Positions 1 to 8,676 of a stretch of 64,000 nt of DNA are shown piece by piece. The position numbers and the translations under genes were made by a program. The stretch spans positions 1,922,001 to 1,986,000 of the forward strand of contig NZ_JAHFVL010000001.1 in the NCBI RefSeq assembly GCF_018599185.1, written 5' to 3'. Source of the stretch: Rhodanobacter sp. LX-99 (GTDB taxonomy: Bacteria; Pseudomonadota; Gammaproteobacteria; Xanthomonadales; Rhodanobacteraceae). The stretch's first letter is position 1. Every line of letters starts with the position of its first letter. A model generated the notes under the pieces. It did no database searches and was not told the DNA's origin. It saw nothing but the letters and a program-made list of their open reading frames with translations.

Positions 1-564
1 CATGATCTCCACGCCCAGGTTCATGGCGAAATCCAGCTCGATCTCGCGCTCGTCCAGCGCGCCCTCGCGCAGCTGCTTGCGCAGCTTCTGGCGGGTGTCG
101 CTGTCGATGGCCGGCGCGGGATCGTGGGTCCAGTCGGTCGGCGTCTGCCGGCGCGGCAGCAGTGCGTCGAGGATGCGGTCCTCGGCACGGTCCTCGGCCT
201 GCGTGCGCACGCGCTTGATCGCATGCTCGCGGGTCAGCTTGTAGGCCACGTCGGCGAGGTCGCGGATGATCGACTCCACGTCCTTGCCGACATAGCCCAC
301 CTCGGTGAACTTGGTCGCCTCGACCTTCACGAACGGCGCGTTCGCCAGCGTGGCCAGGCGGCGCGCGATCTCGGTCTTGCCCACGCCGGTGGGGCCGATC
401 ATCAGGATGTTCTTCGGGGTGATCTCATTGCGCATCTCCGCCGGCAGCTGCATGCGCCGCCAGCGGCTGCGCAGCGCCACCGCCACTGCACGCTTGGCGT
501 CGTGCTGGCCGATGATGTAGCGGTCGAGTTCGTTGACGATTTCGCGGGGAGTGAGTTCGGACAT
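1..564 (-). CDS. hslU: HslU, ATPase subunit of the HslVU protease (3' part outside window)
   Basis: AAA+ unfoldase that feeds unfolded substrates to the HslV peptidase in the cytoplasm. The visible 188 residues hold the N-terminal domain, the Walker A motif GPTGVGKT at about residues 57-64, and the pore motif GYVG at about 90-93, which grips substrate. The start is the ATG at 562-564 ([10 protein letters not shown]), the usual N-terminus of the family. The gene runs off the left edge, so the I-domain, Walker B and C-terminus are not seen. It lies 118 bp downstream of hslV on the same strand, with a palindromic repeat in the gap. Identity is very secure from motif spacing and partnership. Confidence 0.97.
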   Translation of the reverse strand, partial: MSELTPREIVNELDRYIIGQHDAKRAVAVALRSRWRRMQLPAEMRNEITPKNILMIGPTGVGKTEIARRLATLANAPFVKVEATKFTEVGYVGKDVESIIRDLADVAYKLTREHAIKRVRTQAEDRAEDRILDALLPRRQTPTDWTHDPAPAIDSDTRQKLRKQLREGALDEREIELDFAMNLGVEIM

Positions 565-593
565 GGGTTCACCAGAGAGATAGGTCTTTAGCC

Positions 594-666
594 GTCATTC
601 CGGCGGAAGCCGGAATCCAGCGTGGTGGCGCTACAGGCGCTGGATCCCGGCTTTCGCCGGGATGAC
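594..666. repeat. REP-like palindrome between hslV and hslU
   Basis: Two arms, GTCATTCCGGCGGAAGCCGG and its near-complement CCGGCTTTCGCCGGGATGAC, flank a short GC-rich middle and can form a long hairpin. Elements with this consensus are scattered in many Xanthomonadales and other GC-rich proteobacterial genomes. Here it sits inside a two-gene operon, where it could stabilise or partly terminate the hslV message. Confidence 0.8.
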
Positions 667-682
667 GATAGGCCGAGGCGGC

Positions 683-1219
683 CTACAGCTCTTCGATCGA
701 CACGTTGTGATTGGTGTAGATGCAGATGTCGCCGGCGATCTTCAGCGCCTTCTCGACGATGGTGCGCGCATCCAGTTCGGTGTTTTCGAGCAGGGCCATG
801 GCCGCGGACTGGGCGAACGGGCCACCGGAGCCGATCGCGATCAGGCCATGCTCGGGTTCCACCACGTCGCCGTTGCCGGAGATCAGCAGCGAGGCCTCCT
901 TGTCGGCCACCGCCAGCATCGCCTCGAGCCGGCCGAAGCGGCGGTCGGTGCGCCATTCCTTGGCCATCTCCACCGCGGCGCGGGTGAGATTGCTGTTGTG
1001 CTTCTCGAGCTTCTGCTCGAACAGTTCGAACAGGGTGAACGCGTCGGCGGTGGCGCCGGCGAATCCGGCGACCACGTCGCCCGCCTTGCCGAGCCGGCGC
1101 ACCTTGCGCGCATTGCCCTTCATCACCGTGTTGCCCAGCGTGACCTGGCCGTCGCTGCCGATCACGACGCGGCCTTCGCGGCGCACGCAGACGATGGTGG
1201 TGGCGTGGAAGGATTCCAT
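683..1219 (-). CDS. hslV: HslV, peptidase subunit of the HslVU protease
   Basis: Threonine peptidase that forms the double hexameric core of HslVU and degrades unfolded proteins delivered by HslU. The 178-residue product begins [14 protein letters not shown]. Mature enzymes of the family start at the first Thr of the TTIV motif, so T7 is the expected nucleophile after removal of a six-residue propeptide. The longer propeptide, compared with the single Met of the E. coli protein, is usual in Xanthomonadales. Later motifs [12 protein letters not shown] and the C-terminal [12 protein letters not shown] fit the family. The ATG at 1217-1219 is chosen because upstream in-frame sequence does not resemble HslV. 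Promoter proximal to hslU. Confidence 0.97.
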   Translation of the reverse strand: MESFHATTIVCVRREGRVVIGSDGQVTLGNTVMKGNARKVRRLGKAGDVVAGFAGATADAFTLFELFEQKLEKHNSNLTRAAVEMAKEWRTDRRFGRLEAMLAVADKEASLLISGNGDVVEPEHGLIAIGSGGPFAQSAAMALLENTELDARTIVEKALKIAGDICIYTNHNVSIEEL

Positions 1220-1333
1220 GGGGGCTCCGCAAGAAGATGTCTGAGCGGATGAGATGGGGTCGTGTGGGTATCGCTTCAATGTCGGGGGCAAACCCGGTTC
1301 CTTCCCTGCAGGCAGGGGAGCGGGTACAGCCGT

Positions 1334-2221
1334 CTATGGCTTGCGCTTCGCCCGCGGATGCGCGGCGTCGTAGACCCTGGCCAGGTGCTGGAAATCCAGG
1401 TGGGTGTAGATCTGGGTGGTGGCGATGTCGGCGTGGCCGAGCAGTTCCTGCACGGCGCGCAGGTCGCCGGAGGATTCCAGCATGTGGCTGGCGAAGGTAT
1501 GCCGCAGCAGGTGCGGATGGATGTGCTTCGGGATGCCCTGCTGCAGCGCCAGCGCCTTCATGCGCAGCTGCACCGTGCGCGGGTTGATCGGCGCACCGCC
1601 GCGGCCGCGGAAGATCGGGCTGTCCGCCGACATGCCTTCTTCCGCGCCAAGCGCGCGCAGCGCGGCGACGGCGTGGCGGCCGACCGGCACGATGCGGGTC
1701 TTGCTGCCCTTGCCGAGCACGCGCACTTCGCCCTCGTCGAGGTCGAGGTCGAGCCAGCGCAGGCCGCACAGCTCGGACAGGCGCAGGCCGCTGGAGTAGA
1801 ACAGCTCCAGCATCGCGCGGTCGCGCAGCGCCAGCTTGCCGCCGCTGTCGGTCTCCACCAGCGCGGCGGCCTCGTCGACGTCGAGCACCTGCGGCAGCTT
1901 GCGGCGCACCTTGGGGCCGCGCACGCCGAGCAGCGGATCACTGGCCAGCCGGCCCTCGCGGTTGAGCTGGCGGAACAGGCTGCGGCAGGACGACAGCAGG
2001 CGCTGCAGGCTCTTCGGTGCCAGTCCGCTGCGATGCTCGCCGGCCACGAACGTGCGCATCCGGTTCGCGTCCAGCGCCTCGAACGAGGCCAACCGCTGTT
2101 CCTGCATGAAACGCAGCAACTTGGCCAGGTCGCGGCGATAGCCGGCGACCGTGTGCGGCGAGGCGTGGCGCTCGTCGGCGAGGCGGGCGAGCCATTGCTC
2201 GACCTGTTGTTCGGGGGTCAT
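1334..2221 (-). CDS. xerC: XerC, site-specific tyrosine recombinase
   Basis: With XerD, resolves chromosome dimers at dif in front of the FtsK translocase. The protein is 295 residues, the normal family length. An N-terminal SAM-like core-binding domain covers about residues 1-90 and the catalytic domain follows. The catalytic set is visible: R147 in SSGLRLSEL, K171, H237-x-x-R240 in HPHLLRH, H263 in LGHADI and the nucleophile Y272 in IYTH. It follows the DUF484 gene by 7 bp. The dapF-DUF484-xerC order is conserved in gammaproteobacteria, which favours XerC over XerD. Confidence 0.95.
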   Translation of the reverse strand: MTPEQQVEQWLARLADERHASPHTVAGYRRDLAKLLRFMQEQRLASFEALDANRMRTFVAGEHRSGLAPKSLQRLLSSCRSLFRQLNREGRLASDPLLGVRGPKVRRKLPQVLDVDEAAALVETDSGGKLALRDRAMLELFYSSGLRLSELCGLRWLDLDLDEGEVRVLGKGSKTRIVPVGRHAVAALRALGAEEGMSADSPIFRGRGGAPINPRTVQLRMKALALQQGIPKHIHPHLLRHTFASHMLESSGDLRAVQELLGHADIATTQIYTHLDFQHLARVYDAAHPRAKRKP

Positions 2222-2228
2222 CGCCGGC

Positions 2229-2921
2229 TCAGGAAATATCCCGCGAGCGGGCCAGCGCGGCGGTGATGGTGGCGGCGATCATCTTCAGGAACAGCGTGCC
2301 CATGCCGGGCTGGAAGCGGTCCGGGTTGGTGCTGCCGATCGCCAGGATGCCGCAGTCGCCCAGCCGCATCATCGCGACCGAGCGGATCTGCCCGGCGTCG
2401 GTGCCGAACAGGCGCTCGAGCTTCTCGGCCGACAGGCGGCCGGAGACCGGCTCGCCCTTGCGCAGGAACTCGGTGAACTCCGGCAGCGCGGCGGCGCCGC
2501 CGGGGATCTGCTGCAGCCAGTCCGCGCGCGGCAGCTGCGGCTCGTCGCCGAACAGCAGCAGGCGCACCTGCTCGGTGTGGAAATCCGCGCTGAGCTTGGC
2601 GATCACCGTGCGCGCGGTCACCTCCATCGTGTTCGCGCGCAGCAGCGCCACGGTGAGCGCGTGCACGCGCTCCATCAGCTTCTCGTTCTCGGCGGCGATC
2701 GCGATCAGTTCGGCCAGCTGGCGTTCGAGTTCCGCGTTCTTGTCGCGCAGGCTCTGCAGCTGGTACACCGCCAGTGACGACACCGCGCCGCCCTGCTCGC
2801 GCGGCGGCATGGTCAGCCGGGCGGCCAGCTCGGGATATTCGCTGAGGAATTCCGGATGGCGCTTCAGGTAGGCGGCGACCACGCGGGCCTGGGTGGCGTC
2901 GTCGAGCAGGGTGGCGGTCAT
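2229..2921 (-). CDS. DUF484 family protein
   Basis: Cytoplasmic protein of unknown function, 230 residues, of the DUF484 family (GAF-like fold predicted for the family). The N-terminus carries the typical YLKRHPEFL stretch at about 18-26. A heptad-like helix from about 50 to 90 probably forms a coiled coil. The GAF-like part follows and contains the motif GILAIGS near residue 190. It lies between dapF and xerC, as its homologue does in Pseudomonas and E. coli. No enzymatic residues are recognised, and a role tied to XerC or dapF is only suggested by linkage. Confidence 0.88.
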   Translation of the reverse strand: MTATLLDDATQARVVAAYLKRHPEFLSEYPELAARLTMPPREQGGAVSSLAVYQLQSLRDKNAELERQLAELIAIAAENEKLMERVHALTVALLRANTMEVTARTVIAKLSADFHTEQVRLLLFGDEPQLPRADWLQQIPGGAAALPEFTEFLRKGEPVSGRLSAEKLERLFGTDAGQIRSVAMMRLGDCGILAIGSTNPDRFQPGMGTLFLKMIAATITAALARSRDIS

Positions 2922-3015
2922 GCGTGAATGTCCTCGGGCCGTTGCGCGGGGCGCGAAGGATGCGCACCGTCCGGCTGGAGTGTGCGATGGACGCGGGCGC
3001 GCTTCAACCGTCGCG

Positions 3016-3864
3016 TCAGGCGCCGGCGGCCGGAACCGGCCATTCGCCTTCGAACGCGAACGCGGCCGGGCCGGTCATCCACAGCGTGTGGCCGGGGCCG
3101 GTCCAGTCGATGCGCAGCGTGCCGCCGGGCAGCTCGACGGCTACCGAGTCGTCGACGTCGCCGCGCTGGTGCAGCACCGCCATCGCGGCGCAGGCGCCGG
3201 TGCCGCAGGCCAGCGTCCAGCCGGCGCCGCGTTCGTGCACGCGCAGGCGCAGCTGGCCGCGATCGAGCCGCTGCACGAAGCCGGCGTTGGCGCCCTGCGC
3301 GAAGCGTGGATGGTTCGTCAGCAGCGGGCCGAGCCGCTGCAGCGCGGGGTCGGCGAGGTCATTCACGGCAACCACCGCATGCGGGTTGCCCATCGACACC
3401 GCGCCGATGTCCAGCCGTTCGTCGGCCACGACGATTTCGTGGCGATCGGCCGCGGCGTCGGCCGCGAACGGGATCCGCGCGGGCTCGAATACCGGCTCGC
3501 CCATGTCCACGGTGACTTCGTCGGCGCCGAGCAGGCGCACCGTTACCGGGCCGGACGGGCTCTCGATCATCACGCTGTCGCCCAGCGCCAGCGCGCCGGC
3601 GCGGTGCAGCCACGCCGCCACGCAGCGCACGCCGTTGCCGCACTGGCCGGACGAGGAACCGTCGGCGTTCCAGATGCCGTAGTAGAACGCGCAGGCGGGG
3701 TTGCGCGCCGGCTCGATGCTGAGCAGCTGGTCGAAGCCCACGCCGGTGTGGCGGTCGGCCAGCGCGCGGATCTGCGCGGCGTCCAGCGGGAACGCGCGCT
3801 GCCGGCAATCCAGCACGACGAAGTCGTTGCCGATGCCGTGCATTTTCGAGAAGTGCAGCTGCAT
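3016..3864 (-). CDS. dapF: Diaminopimelate epimerase
   Basis: Converts LL- to meso-diaminopimelate, the last step before meso-DAP is used for peptidoglycan or decarboxylated to lysine. The product has 282 residues with two homologous halves. The two catalytic cysteines are visible: C75 in GQCGNGVRC and C220 in LACGTGAC. The N-terminus MQLHFSKMHGIGNDF is the classical start. The gene begins 8 bp after the lptM stop codon, and the 94-bp gap to the DUF484 gene holds nothing recognisable. Probably one transcription unit lptM-dapF-DUF484-xerC. Confidence 0.97.
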   Translation of the reverse strand: MQLHFSKMHGIGNDFVVLDCRQRAFPLDAAQIRALADRHTGVGFDQLLSIEPARNPACAFYYGIWNADGSSSGQCGNGVRCVAAWLHRAGALALGDSVMIESPSGPVTVRLLGADEVTVDMGEPVFEPARIPFAADAAADRHEIVVADERLDIGAVSMGNPHAVVAVNDLADPALQRLGPLLTNHPRFAQGANAGFVQRLDRGQLRLRVHERGAGWTLACGTGACAAMAVLHQRGDVDDSVAVELPGGTLRIDWTGPGHTLWMTGPAAFAFEGEWPVPAAGA

Positions 3865-3872
3865 GGGCGTAA

Positions 3873-4049
3873 TCAGTACTGGTCGGCAGCCGGATTGTCG
3901 ACGGTCGCCGGCAGTGCGGGTGCCGCCGGTTTCACCGTGGTCGATGCCGCGGCGGGTTGGCTCGGCAGCACCAGCGGGCCCTTGTTGCCGCAGCCGGCAA
4001 GCGTGGCGAGGGCGAGGCAGAGCGGCAGCAGCAAGAGGGATCGGCGCAT
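3873..4049 (-). CDS. lptM: LptM (YifL)-like small lipoprotein
   Basis: A 58-residue lipoprotein. The signal sequence ends in the lipobox LAGC (residues 17-20), and the mature part starts CGNKGPLVLP. That sequence is the signature of the LptM/YifL family, which assists oxidative maturation of the LPS translocon LptDE in E. coli. The tail is rich in Pro and Ala. Its position just upstream of dapF is the conserved place for this gene. The ATG at 4047-4049 is chosen because it directly precedes the basic n-region MRRS and hydrophobic core of the signal peptide. Confidence 0.88.
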   Translation of the reverse strand: MRRSLLLLPLCLALATLAGCGNKGPLVLPSQPAAASTTVKPAAPALPATVDNPAADQY

Positions 4050-4074
4050 GATCGGAGTTCCTGGAGACGGCTGC

Positions 4075-4080
4075 AGTATA
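4075..4080 (-). promoter_or_regulatory. Possible -10 box of the lptM-dapF operon
   Basis: On the minus strand the hexamer TATACT lies about 26 bp upstream of the lptM start. It matches the sigma-70 -10 consensus at five of six positions. No good -35 hexamer stands 16-18 bp further upstream, so this is tentative. Confidence 0.35.
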
Positions 4081-4114
4081 GCGAGCCGCGCTGAACCGGC
4101 TGCGGCATCGCCGT

Positions 4115-4120
4115 TATGAT
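4115..4120 (+). promoter_or_regulatory. Possible -10 box for the membrane protein gene at 4161
   Basis: The hexamer TATGAT on the plus strand is followed 40 bp later by the start codon at 4161. A weak -35 candidate (CTGAAC) lies 18 bp upstream. Together with the opposite candidate at 4075 it suggests divergent promoters in this 111-bp gap. Confidence 0.3.
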
Positions 4121-4160
4121 GCGCGGACGGATCGCACGACGAGGCGATGAGGTGACGACG

Positions 4161-4850
4161 ATGGACTGGAGCGCGCTGCTGCGCATGCCGATGACTGTGC
4201 TGCTGGTGCTGGCGGTGGTGTTCGGCCTGGCTACCCTGGTGCAGCTGGTGGCCCTGCGCCAGCGCCTGCACGGCGGCCGCCGGCTCGCCGCCTGCTGGCG
4301 TGCGCTGCTGTGCCTGGCCTGTTTCGCGCTGACCCTGCTGCTGGCCGGCACCGGCTACGCGCTGCGCGGCTATCGGCTGCTTGGCGAGGAGGCGCCAGTG
4401 GTCGAGATCGACGCACGCATCCTGTCGCCGCAGCGCTGGGCACTCACCCTCACCTGGCCCGACGGCAGCACGCGCCAGGTGCAGCTGGCCGGCGACGCCT
4501 GGCGCGTCGAGGCGATCGTGCTGAAGTGGAAGCTGCCCGCCCTGCTGGCCGGCGTGCCGCCGCTGTACCGGCTAGACCGTCTGTCCGGCCGCTACGACGA
4601 TCCGGCGCAGGAGGCCGAGGCGCCGCGCACGGTGATCGGCTTCGGCGAAGCGGGCGCGTTCGACCTGCTCAACCTGAAAAAGCAGTACCCGCGCTGGGTG
4701 CCGGAAATCGACACCGTCTACGGCAGCGGCGCCTTCCTGCCGCTGGTCGACCAGGGCCACTACAGCGTCAGCCTGATGCGCACCGGCGCGCTGGTGGCGC
4801 GGCCAGACGAGGCGACCGAGCGAAGGATCGGGCAACCGCTCGGCGGTTGA
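4161..4850 (+). CDS. Membrane-anchored protein of unknown function
   Basis: 229 residues. Two hydrophobic helices near the N-terminus (about residues 9-31 and 47-69) are followed by a soluble domain rich in beta-type sequence, probably periplasmic. I do not recognise a characterised family; related Xanthomonad proteins are sometimes labelled multidrug transporter, which this sequence does not support because only two membrane segments are visible. The start at 4161 (MDWSALL) is preferred over the ATG at 4116 because AGGTGA lies 7-11 bp in front of it. It stands alone, divergent from lptM and convergent with the acetyltransferase gene. Confidence 0.75.
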   Translation: MDWSALLRMPMTVLLVLAVVFGLATLVQLVALRQRLHGGRRLAACWRALLCLACFALTLLLAGTGYALRGYRLLGEEAPVVEIDARILSPQRWALTLTWPDGSTRQVQLAGDAWRVEAIVLKWKLPALLAGVPPLYRLDRLSGRYDDPAQEAEAPRTVIGFGEAGAFDLLNLKKQYPRWVPEIDTVYGSGAFLPLVDQGHYSVSLMRTGALVARPDEATERRIGQPLGG

Positions 4851-4862
4851 GGCGGGCGATAT

Positions 4863-5330
4863 TCACCCCAGCGTCTTCTCGTAGCGCCACGCGTCGGTTC
4901 CGTCCCCGTAATACCGCGCGTAGCGGCCGATGCGGCGGAAGCCGTGCCGCTCGTATAAACCGATCGCGGCGGCGTTGTCGGTGCGCACTTCCAGCCGCAG
5001 CGCGCGACTGCCGCGGCGACGGGCGGTCACCGCGGCCGTTTCCAGCAGGGCTGCGCCGACGCCCTGGCCGCGTGCCTCGGGTCGGGTCGCCAGCGAGTAC
5101 AGGCGTGCGACGACGCTGCGCTTGCGGAAGAACAGCACGGCGCTGCCGAGGAAAAGGTGATGGTTGGCGCTGGCCACCAGCACCAGGGCGGAGTCGCTGT
5201 CCAGGTGGCGGCGGTATTGCGCGCGGCTCAGCCGGTCGCTGCTGAAGCTGCGCTGTTCCAGCGCCACCAGGTCGTCCAGGTCGGACGAGGCGGCGCGGCG
5301 CACGCGCAGGTGGGCGGGAGCGGGCGGCAT
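4863..5330 (-). CDS. GNAT family N-acetyltransferase (RimI-like)
   Basis: Predicted acetyl-CoA dependent N-acetyltransferase. The 155-residue product carries the acetyl-CoA pyrophosphate-binding loop as ATRPEARGQGVGAALL and the C-terminal GLYERHGFRRIG stretch typical of RimI-like enzymes. The substrate cannot be read from sequence. It is divergent from a RimK-like ATP-grasp gene; GNAT enzymes and RLAN-type ATP-grasp ligases co-occur in predicted peptide or metabolite modifying systems, so a shared pathway is plausible. A GTG at 5393 would add 21 residues that precede the domain; the ATG at 5328-5330 is chosen without a strong ribosome binding site on either. Confidence 0.85.
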   Translation of the reverse strand: MPPAPAHLRVRRAASSDLDDLVALEQRSFSSDRLSRAQYRRHLDSDSALVLVASANHHLFLGSAVLFFRKRSVVARLYSLATRPEARGQGVGAALLETAAVTARRRGSRALRLEVRTDNAAAIGLYERHGFRRIGRYARYYGDGTDAWRYEKTLG

Positions 5331-5586
5331 GTCGGCGGATTCCGGTACGACACGGCGGGCGTGGTCGTGCGGCAGGGGCAGGGTAGTCGGCACGCGCGGA
5401 CTCTAGCAGCCTGCGGGCGGATGATGTGTTTTCCATCCGCGGCGGGGCGTGGCGTGTCCCGTTCATTCGCGCTTCAGCGCTTTCCCTTGTGCCACGCTGG
5501 CGCTGTGCCAAACTGCGCGTTTTGCACATCCTGCCGCGCCCTGCGCAGGAGCAGTCCCGCCATCGCCGTATCGCCCGAGTGGTGCC

Positions 5587-7074
5587 ATGACCCGTCTGGT
5601 CATCGTTGTCGAAAAAGCCTCCGACTGGAGTTCGTACTATCCATCCGTGGACGTGATGAGCGCGATGGACTACCTGCGCAAGCCGGTCGGTGGCGACGAC
5701 GAACGCACCCATGTGATCAACCTGTGCCGCAGCTACAAGTACCTCGGCGCCGGCTACTACGTGTCGCTGCTGGCCGAGGCGCGCGGGCACAAGGTGATGC
5801 CGTCGGTGCGCACGGTGAACGACCTGCGCCGGCGCTCGTTGTACGGCGTGGACATCGACGACCTCAACCAGAAGCTGACCCACTTCCTGCCGGCCGGCGG
5901 CCGCGACACCACCGACTTCGGCATCCTGGTCTACTTCGGCGAGACCGCCTATCCGGCGTTGCAGGATCTGGCGCGGCAGGTATTCGAGACCTTTCCCTGC
6001 CCGCTGCTGCGGATCGAGTTCGAGCGCGACCGCGTGTGGCAGGTCAGCTCGATCAAGCCGGTCGGCCTGCACACGCTGGACGACGCGCAGGAAGACGCGT
6101 TCGCCGAGGAGCTCGACCGCTTCTCGCGCAAGCTGTGGCGCAAGCCGCGCGCGCGGCGCCAGTTCCGCTACGACGTGGCGATGCTGGTCGATCCGAAGGA
6201 GCAGATGCCGCCGTCGAACAAGAAGGCGCTGAAATCCTTCGTCGCCGCGGGCAAGGAGCTCGGCATCGAGGTCGACCCGATCGGCAAGAACGACTACCAG
6301 CGCCTGGCCGAGTACGACGGCCTGTTCATCCGCGAGACCACCGCCAGCGACAACCACACCTACCGCTTCGCCCACCGCGCGGAGAAGGAGGGCATGGTGG
6401 TGATCGACGACCCCAGCTCGATCCTGCGCTGCACCAACAAGATCTACCTCAACGACCTGATGGTCTCGCGCAAGCTGGCGGTGCCGCGCACCGAGATCCT
6501 CTACCGCGACGACAGCAAGGGCATGAAGGAAGTCGTCGCCAAGCTCGGCTTCCCGCTGGTGCTGAAGATCCCGGACGGCTCGTTCTCGCGCGGCGTGGTC
6601 AAGGTGGAAGACGAAGAGGCGCTGGCGCAGGCGGCCAGCGGGCTGTTCCAGCACAGCGCGCTGCTGCTGGCGCAGGAATACGTCTATACCGAATTCGACT
6701 GGCGCATCGGCGTGCTCAACCGCGAGCCGCTGTATGCATGCAAGTACTACATGTCGCGCGGCCACTGGCAGATCTACAACCACGGCGCCAAGGGTACCGC
6801 GAAATCCGGCGGCTTCGAGACCATCGCGGTGAAGGATGCGCCGGCCGAAGTGGTCAAGCTGGCGCTGAAGGCGACCCAACCGATCGGCGACGGCCTGTAC
6901 GGGGTCGACCTGAAACGGGTCGGCAGCAAGCCGGTGGTGATCGAGGTCAACGACAACCCGTCGATCGACGCCGGCGTCGAGGACGCCCACCTGGGCGACG
7001 AGTTGTACCTGCGCATCATGCAGGAGTTCCTGCGCCGGATGGAGCGCAAGCGCCAGGGCGGCACCACCCACTGA
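5587..7074 (+). CDS. RimK-like ATP-grasp ligase with RLAN N-terminal domain
   Basis: 495-residue predicted amide-bond ligase. The N-terminal half (about residues 1-190, beginning MTRLVIVVEK) resembles the RimK-like ATP-grasp N-terminal domain called RLAN. The C-terminal half is an ATP-grasp fold with FPLVLKIPDGSFSRGVVKV, the adenine-binding segment LLAQEYVYTEFDWRIGVL, and the metal-binding VIEVNDNPSID near the C-terminus. Such enzymes join an amino acid or peptide to a carboxylate acceptor, and the actual substrate here is unknown. RimK itself adds glutamates to ribosomal protein S6 but lacks the RLAN extension. The 256-bp gap to the divergent acetyltransferase start probably holds both promoters. 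Confidence 0.88.
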   Translation: MTRLVIVVEKASDWSSYYPSVDVMSAMDYLRKPVGGDDERTHVINLCRSYKYLGAGYYVSLLAEARGHKVMPSVRTVNDLRRRSLYGVDIDDLNQKLTHFLPAGGRDTTDFGILVYFGETAYPALQDLARQVFETFPCPLLRIEFERDRVWQVSSIKPVGLHTLDDAQEDAFAEELDRFSRKLWRKPRARRQFRYDVAMLVDPKEQMPPSNKKALKSFVAAGKELGIEVDPIGKNDYQRLAEYDGLFIRETTASDNHTYRFAHRAEKEGMVVIDDPSSILRCTNKIYLNDLMVSRKLAVPRTEILYRDDSKGMKEVVAKLGFPLVLKIPDGSFSRGVVKVEDEEALAQAASGLFQHSALLLAQEYVYTEFDWRIGVLNREPLYACKYYMSRGHWQIYNHGAKGTAKSGGFETIAVKDAPAEVVKLALKATQPIGDGLYGVDLKRVGSKPVVIEVNDNPSIDAGVEDAHLGDELYLRIMQEFLRRMERKRQGGTTH

Positions 7075-7104
7075 CTGGCTGGCGCCGCCCCCTGCGCGCC
7101 AGGG

Positions 7105-7362
7105 TCAATGCCAGGCCACGCCGCGAACCATGCGCCGGCGCGGCCGACACAGCGCCAGCAACCGCCGCGGCAGCGAAGGTTCCAGCGCCAGCAGCACGAC
7201 CAGCGGCGCCCCGGCCAGCCAGAACGCCGGCGTCCAGCCGAGCAGGTCGGTATGCGCCGGCACCAGCGTGCTCAGCAGCAACGCGCCGCCGCCAAGCAGC
7301 CACAGCGCGGCGGCGCCGAGCAGGCGTCGATGGTGTGGGGAAGACAAGGCTGGCGTGCGCAT
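7105..7362 (-). CDS. Small two-helix membrane protein
   Basis: 85 residues. Two hydrophobic segments (about 15-34 and 44-62) are followed by a strongly basic tail, RRLLALCRPRRR. No family is recognised. The start is supported by a strong GAGGAG ribosome binding site 8 bp upstream of the ATG at 7360-7362. It lies convergent to the ATP-grasp gene and divergent from aroE. It appears to be a real gene because of the ribosome binding site and the clean membrane topology with positive-inside tail. Confidence 0.7.
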   Translation of the reverse strand: MRTPALSSPHHRRLLGAAALWLLGGGALLLSTLVPAHTDLLGWTPAFWLAGAPLVVLLALEPSLPRRLLALCRPRRRMVRGVAWH

Positions 7363-7470
7363 GGGCGGTCTCCTCGGGGAAGTGACCGCAGATTGCCGTG
7401 CTCTCATCTCACCGATTGCGACGTGATGGCGGCTTGTAGAATGAAGCCAGCCAACCATCAGGGAATCCCC

Positions 7471-8301
7471 ATGCCAGCCGCCCAGTTCGCCGTGTTCGGC
7501 CATCCGATCAGCCATTCGCTGTCGCCGCGGATCCACCAGGCGTTTGCGCGGCAGTTCGGCATCGAGCTGGAGTACCGCGCGATCGACGCGGAACCGGCGG
7601 GGTTTGCCGCGGCCGTGCAGCGCTTCTTCGCCGACGGCGGCCGCGGCGCGAACGTCACCCTGCCGCACAAGGCCGCGGCGTTTGCGCTGGCCGAGCAGCG
7701 CAGCACGGCGGCTACCCGCGCCGGCAGCGCCAACGTACTGACCGCGCTGGCCGACGGCCGGCTGGCCGCGCACAACACCGATGGCGACGGCCTGGTGCGC
7801 GACCTCACCGAGCGCCACAACGTGGACCTGCGCGGCCACACCGCCCTGCTGCTGGGCGCCGGCGGCGCCGCGCATGGCGTGGCCTGGAACCTGCTGGATG
7901 CCGGGGTGGAGACGCTGACCATCGTCAGCCGCACCGCCGAGACCGCCGATGCGCTGGCCGACGCGATCGGCGAACCGGCGCGCGCGCATACCCGCTACTG
8001 GTCCGACCTGGCCGACATCGGCAGCTACGACATGATCATCAACGCCACCTCGGCCGGCGTGCTCGGTGCGTCGCTGCAGCTGCCTCTCTCGCTGGTCGGT
8101 GCGCGCGCGCTGTGCTACGACCTGTCCTACGGCGCCGCCGCCAGCAGCTTCCTGAGTTGGGCGAAAACCGCGGGCGCGCGCTACGCGTTCGACGGCCTCG
8201 GCATGCTGGTGGAAACCGCTGCCGATGCGTTCGAGCTGTGGCATGGCCAGCGGCCGGACACCGAGCCGGTATATCAGGCGTTGCGCCGGCAATCCGCATG
8301 A
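7471..8301 (+). CDS. aroE: Shikimate dehydrogenase
   Basis: NADPH-dependent reduction of 3-dehydroshikimate to shikimate in aromatic amino acid biosynthesis. The product has 276 residues. Catalytic K67 in NVTLPHK and D104 in HNTDGDG are present, as is the nucleotide-binding loop GAGGAA at 129-134. The substrate-binding SHSLSP motif is near residue 14-19. The ATG at 7471 matches the classical N-terminus ([10 protein letters not shown]). Its stop codon overlaps the start of the next gene by 4 bp (ATGA), so the two are translationally coupled. Confidence 0.96.
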   Translation: MPAAQFAVFGHPISHSLSPRIHQAFARQFGIELEYRAIDAEPAGFAAAVQRFFADGGRGANVTLPHKAAAFALAEQRSTAATRAGSANVLTALADGRLAAHNTDGDGLVRDLTERHNVDLRGHTALLLGAGGAAHGVAWNLLDAGVETLTIVSRTAETADALADAIGEPARAHTRYWSDLADIGSYDMIINATSAGVLGASLQLPLSLVGARALCYDLSYGAAASSFLSWAKTAGARYAFDGLGMLVETAADAFELWHGQRPDTEPVYQALRRQSA

Positions 8302-8564
8302 ACGCACTCGCTTGCCGCGCCGGCTGCGGGGCCTGCTGCATCGCCCCGTCGATCAGCTCGCCGATCCCCGGCATGCCCGATGGCAAGCCGGCCGGCACCC
8401 GCTGCGTGCAGCTCACCGACGACAACCGTTGCGCGATCTTCGGCCGCCCCGAGCGGCCCGCCGTGTGCGCCAGCCTGCGCGCCGAACCGGCGATGTGCGG
8501 CGCGGACCGCGCGCATGCGCTGGCCTGGCTGGGGCGGCTGGAAGCGGCCACGGCGACGCGTTGA
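8298..8564 (+). CDS. YkgJ-type cysteine cluster protein
   Basis: 88-residue protein with the cysteine pattern C-x3-C-x2-CC at the N-terminus (CRAGCGACC), then C in TRCVQL, C in NRCAIF, C in AVCASL and C in AMCG. The pattern belongs to the YkgJ/UPF0153 family, thought to bind a metal or Fe-S centre, with no known reaction. It overlaps the aroE stop by 4 bp, which supports both the start and co-expression. Confidence 0.85.
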   Translation: MNALACRAGCGACCIAPSISSPIPGMPDGKPAGTRCVQLTDDNRCAIFGRPERPAVCASLRAEPAMCGADRAHALAWLGRLEAATATR

Positions 8565-8676
8565 AGCCGTGCCGCCACACGACTGAAACACCGCCCCGCT
8601 AACGTGGCGGAATCCGCCGGGAGTACGTCGATGACGGAGACTCCAGCGCGCGGCCGTCGTTTGCGCAGCAGGTGTC

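Noticed and set aside
1262..2266. Long plus-strand open frame of 334 codons opposite xerC
   Set aside because: Shadow of xerC in GC-rich sequence: His/Gln/Arg-rich composition, no family resemblance, no ribosome binding site.
4768..7071. Minus-strand open frame of 767 codons opposite the ATP-grasp gene
   Set aside because: It crosses both the ATP-grasp gene and the acetyltransferase region in the wrong frame; no motif.
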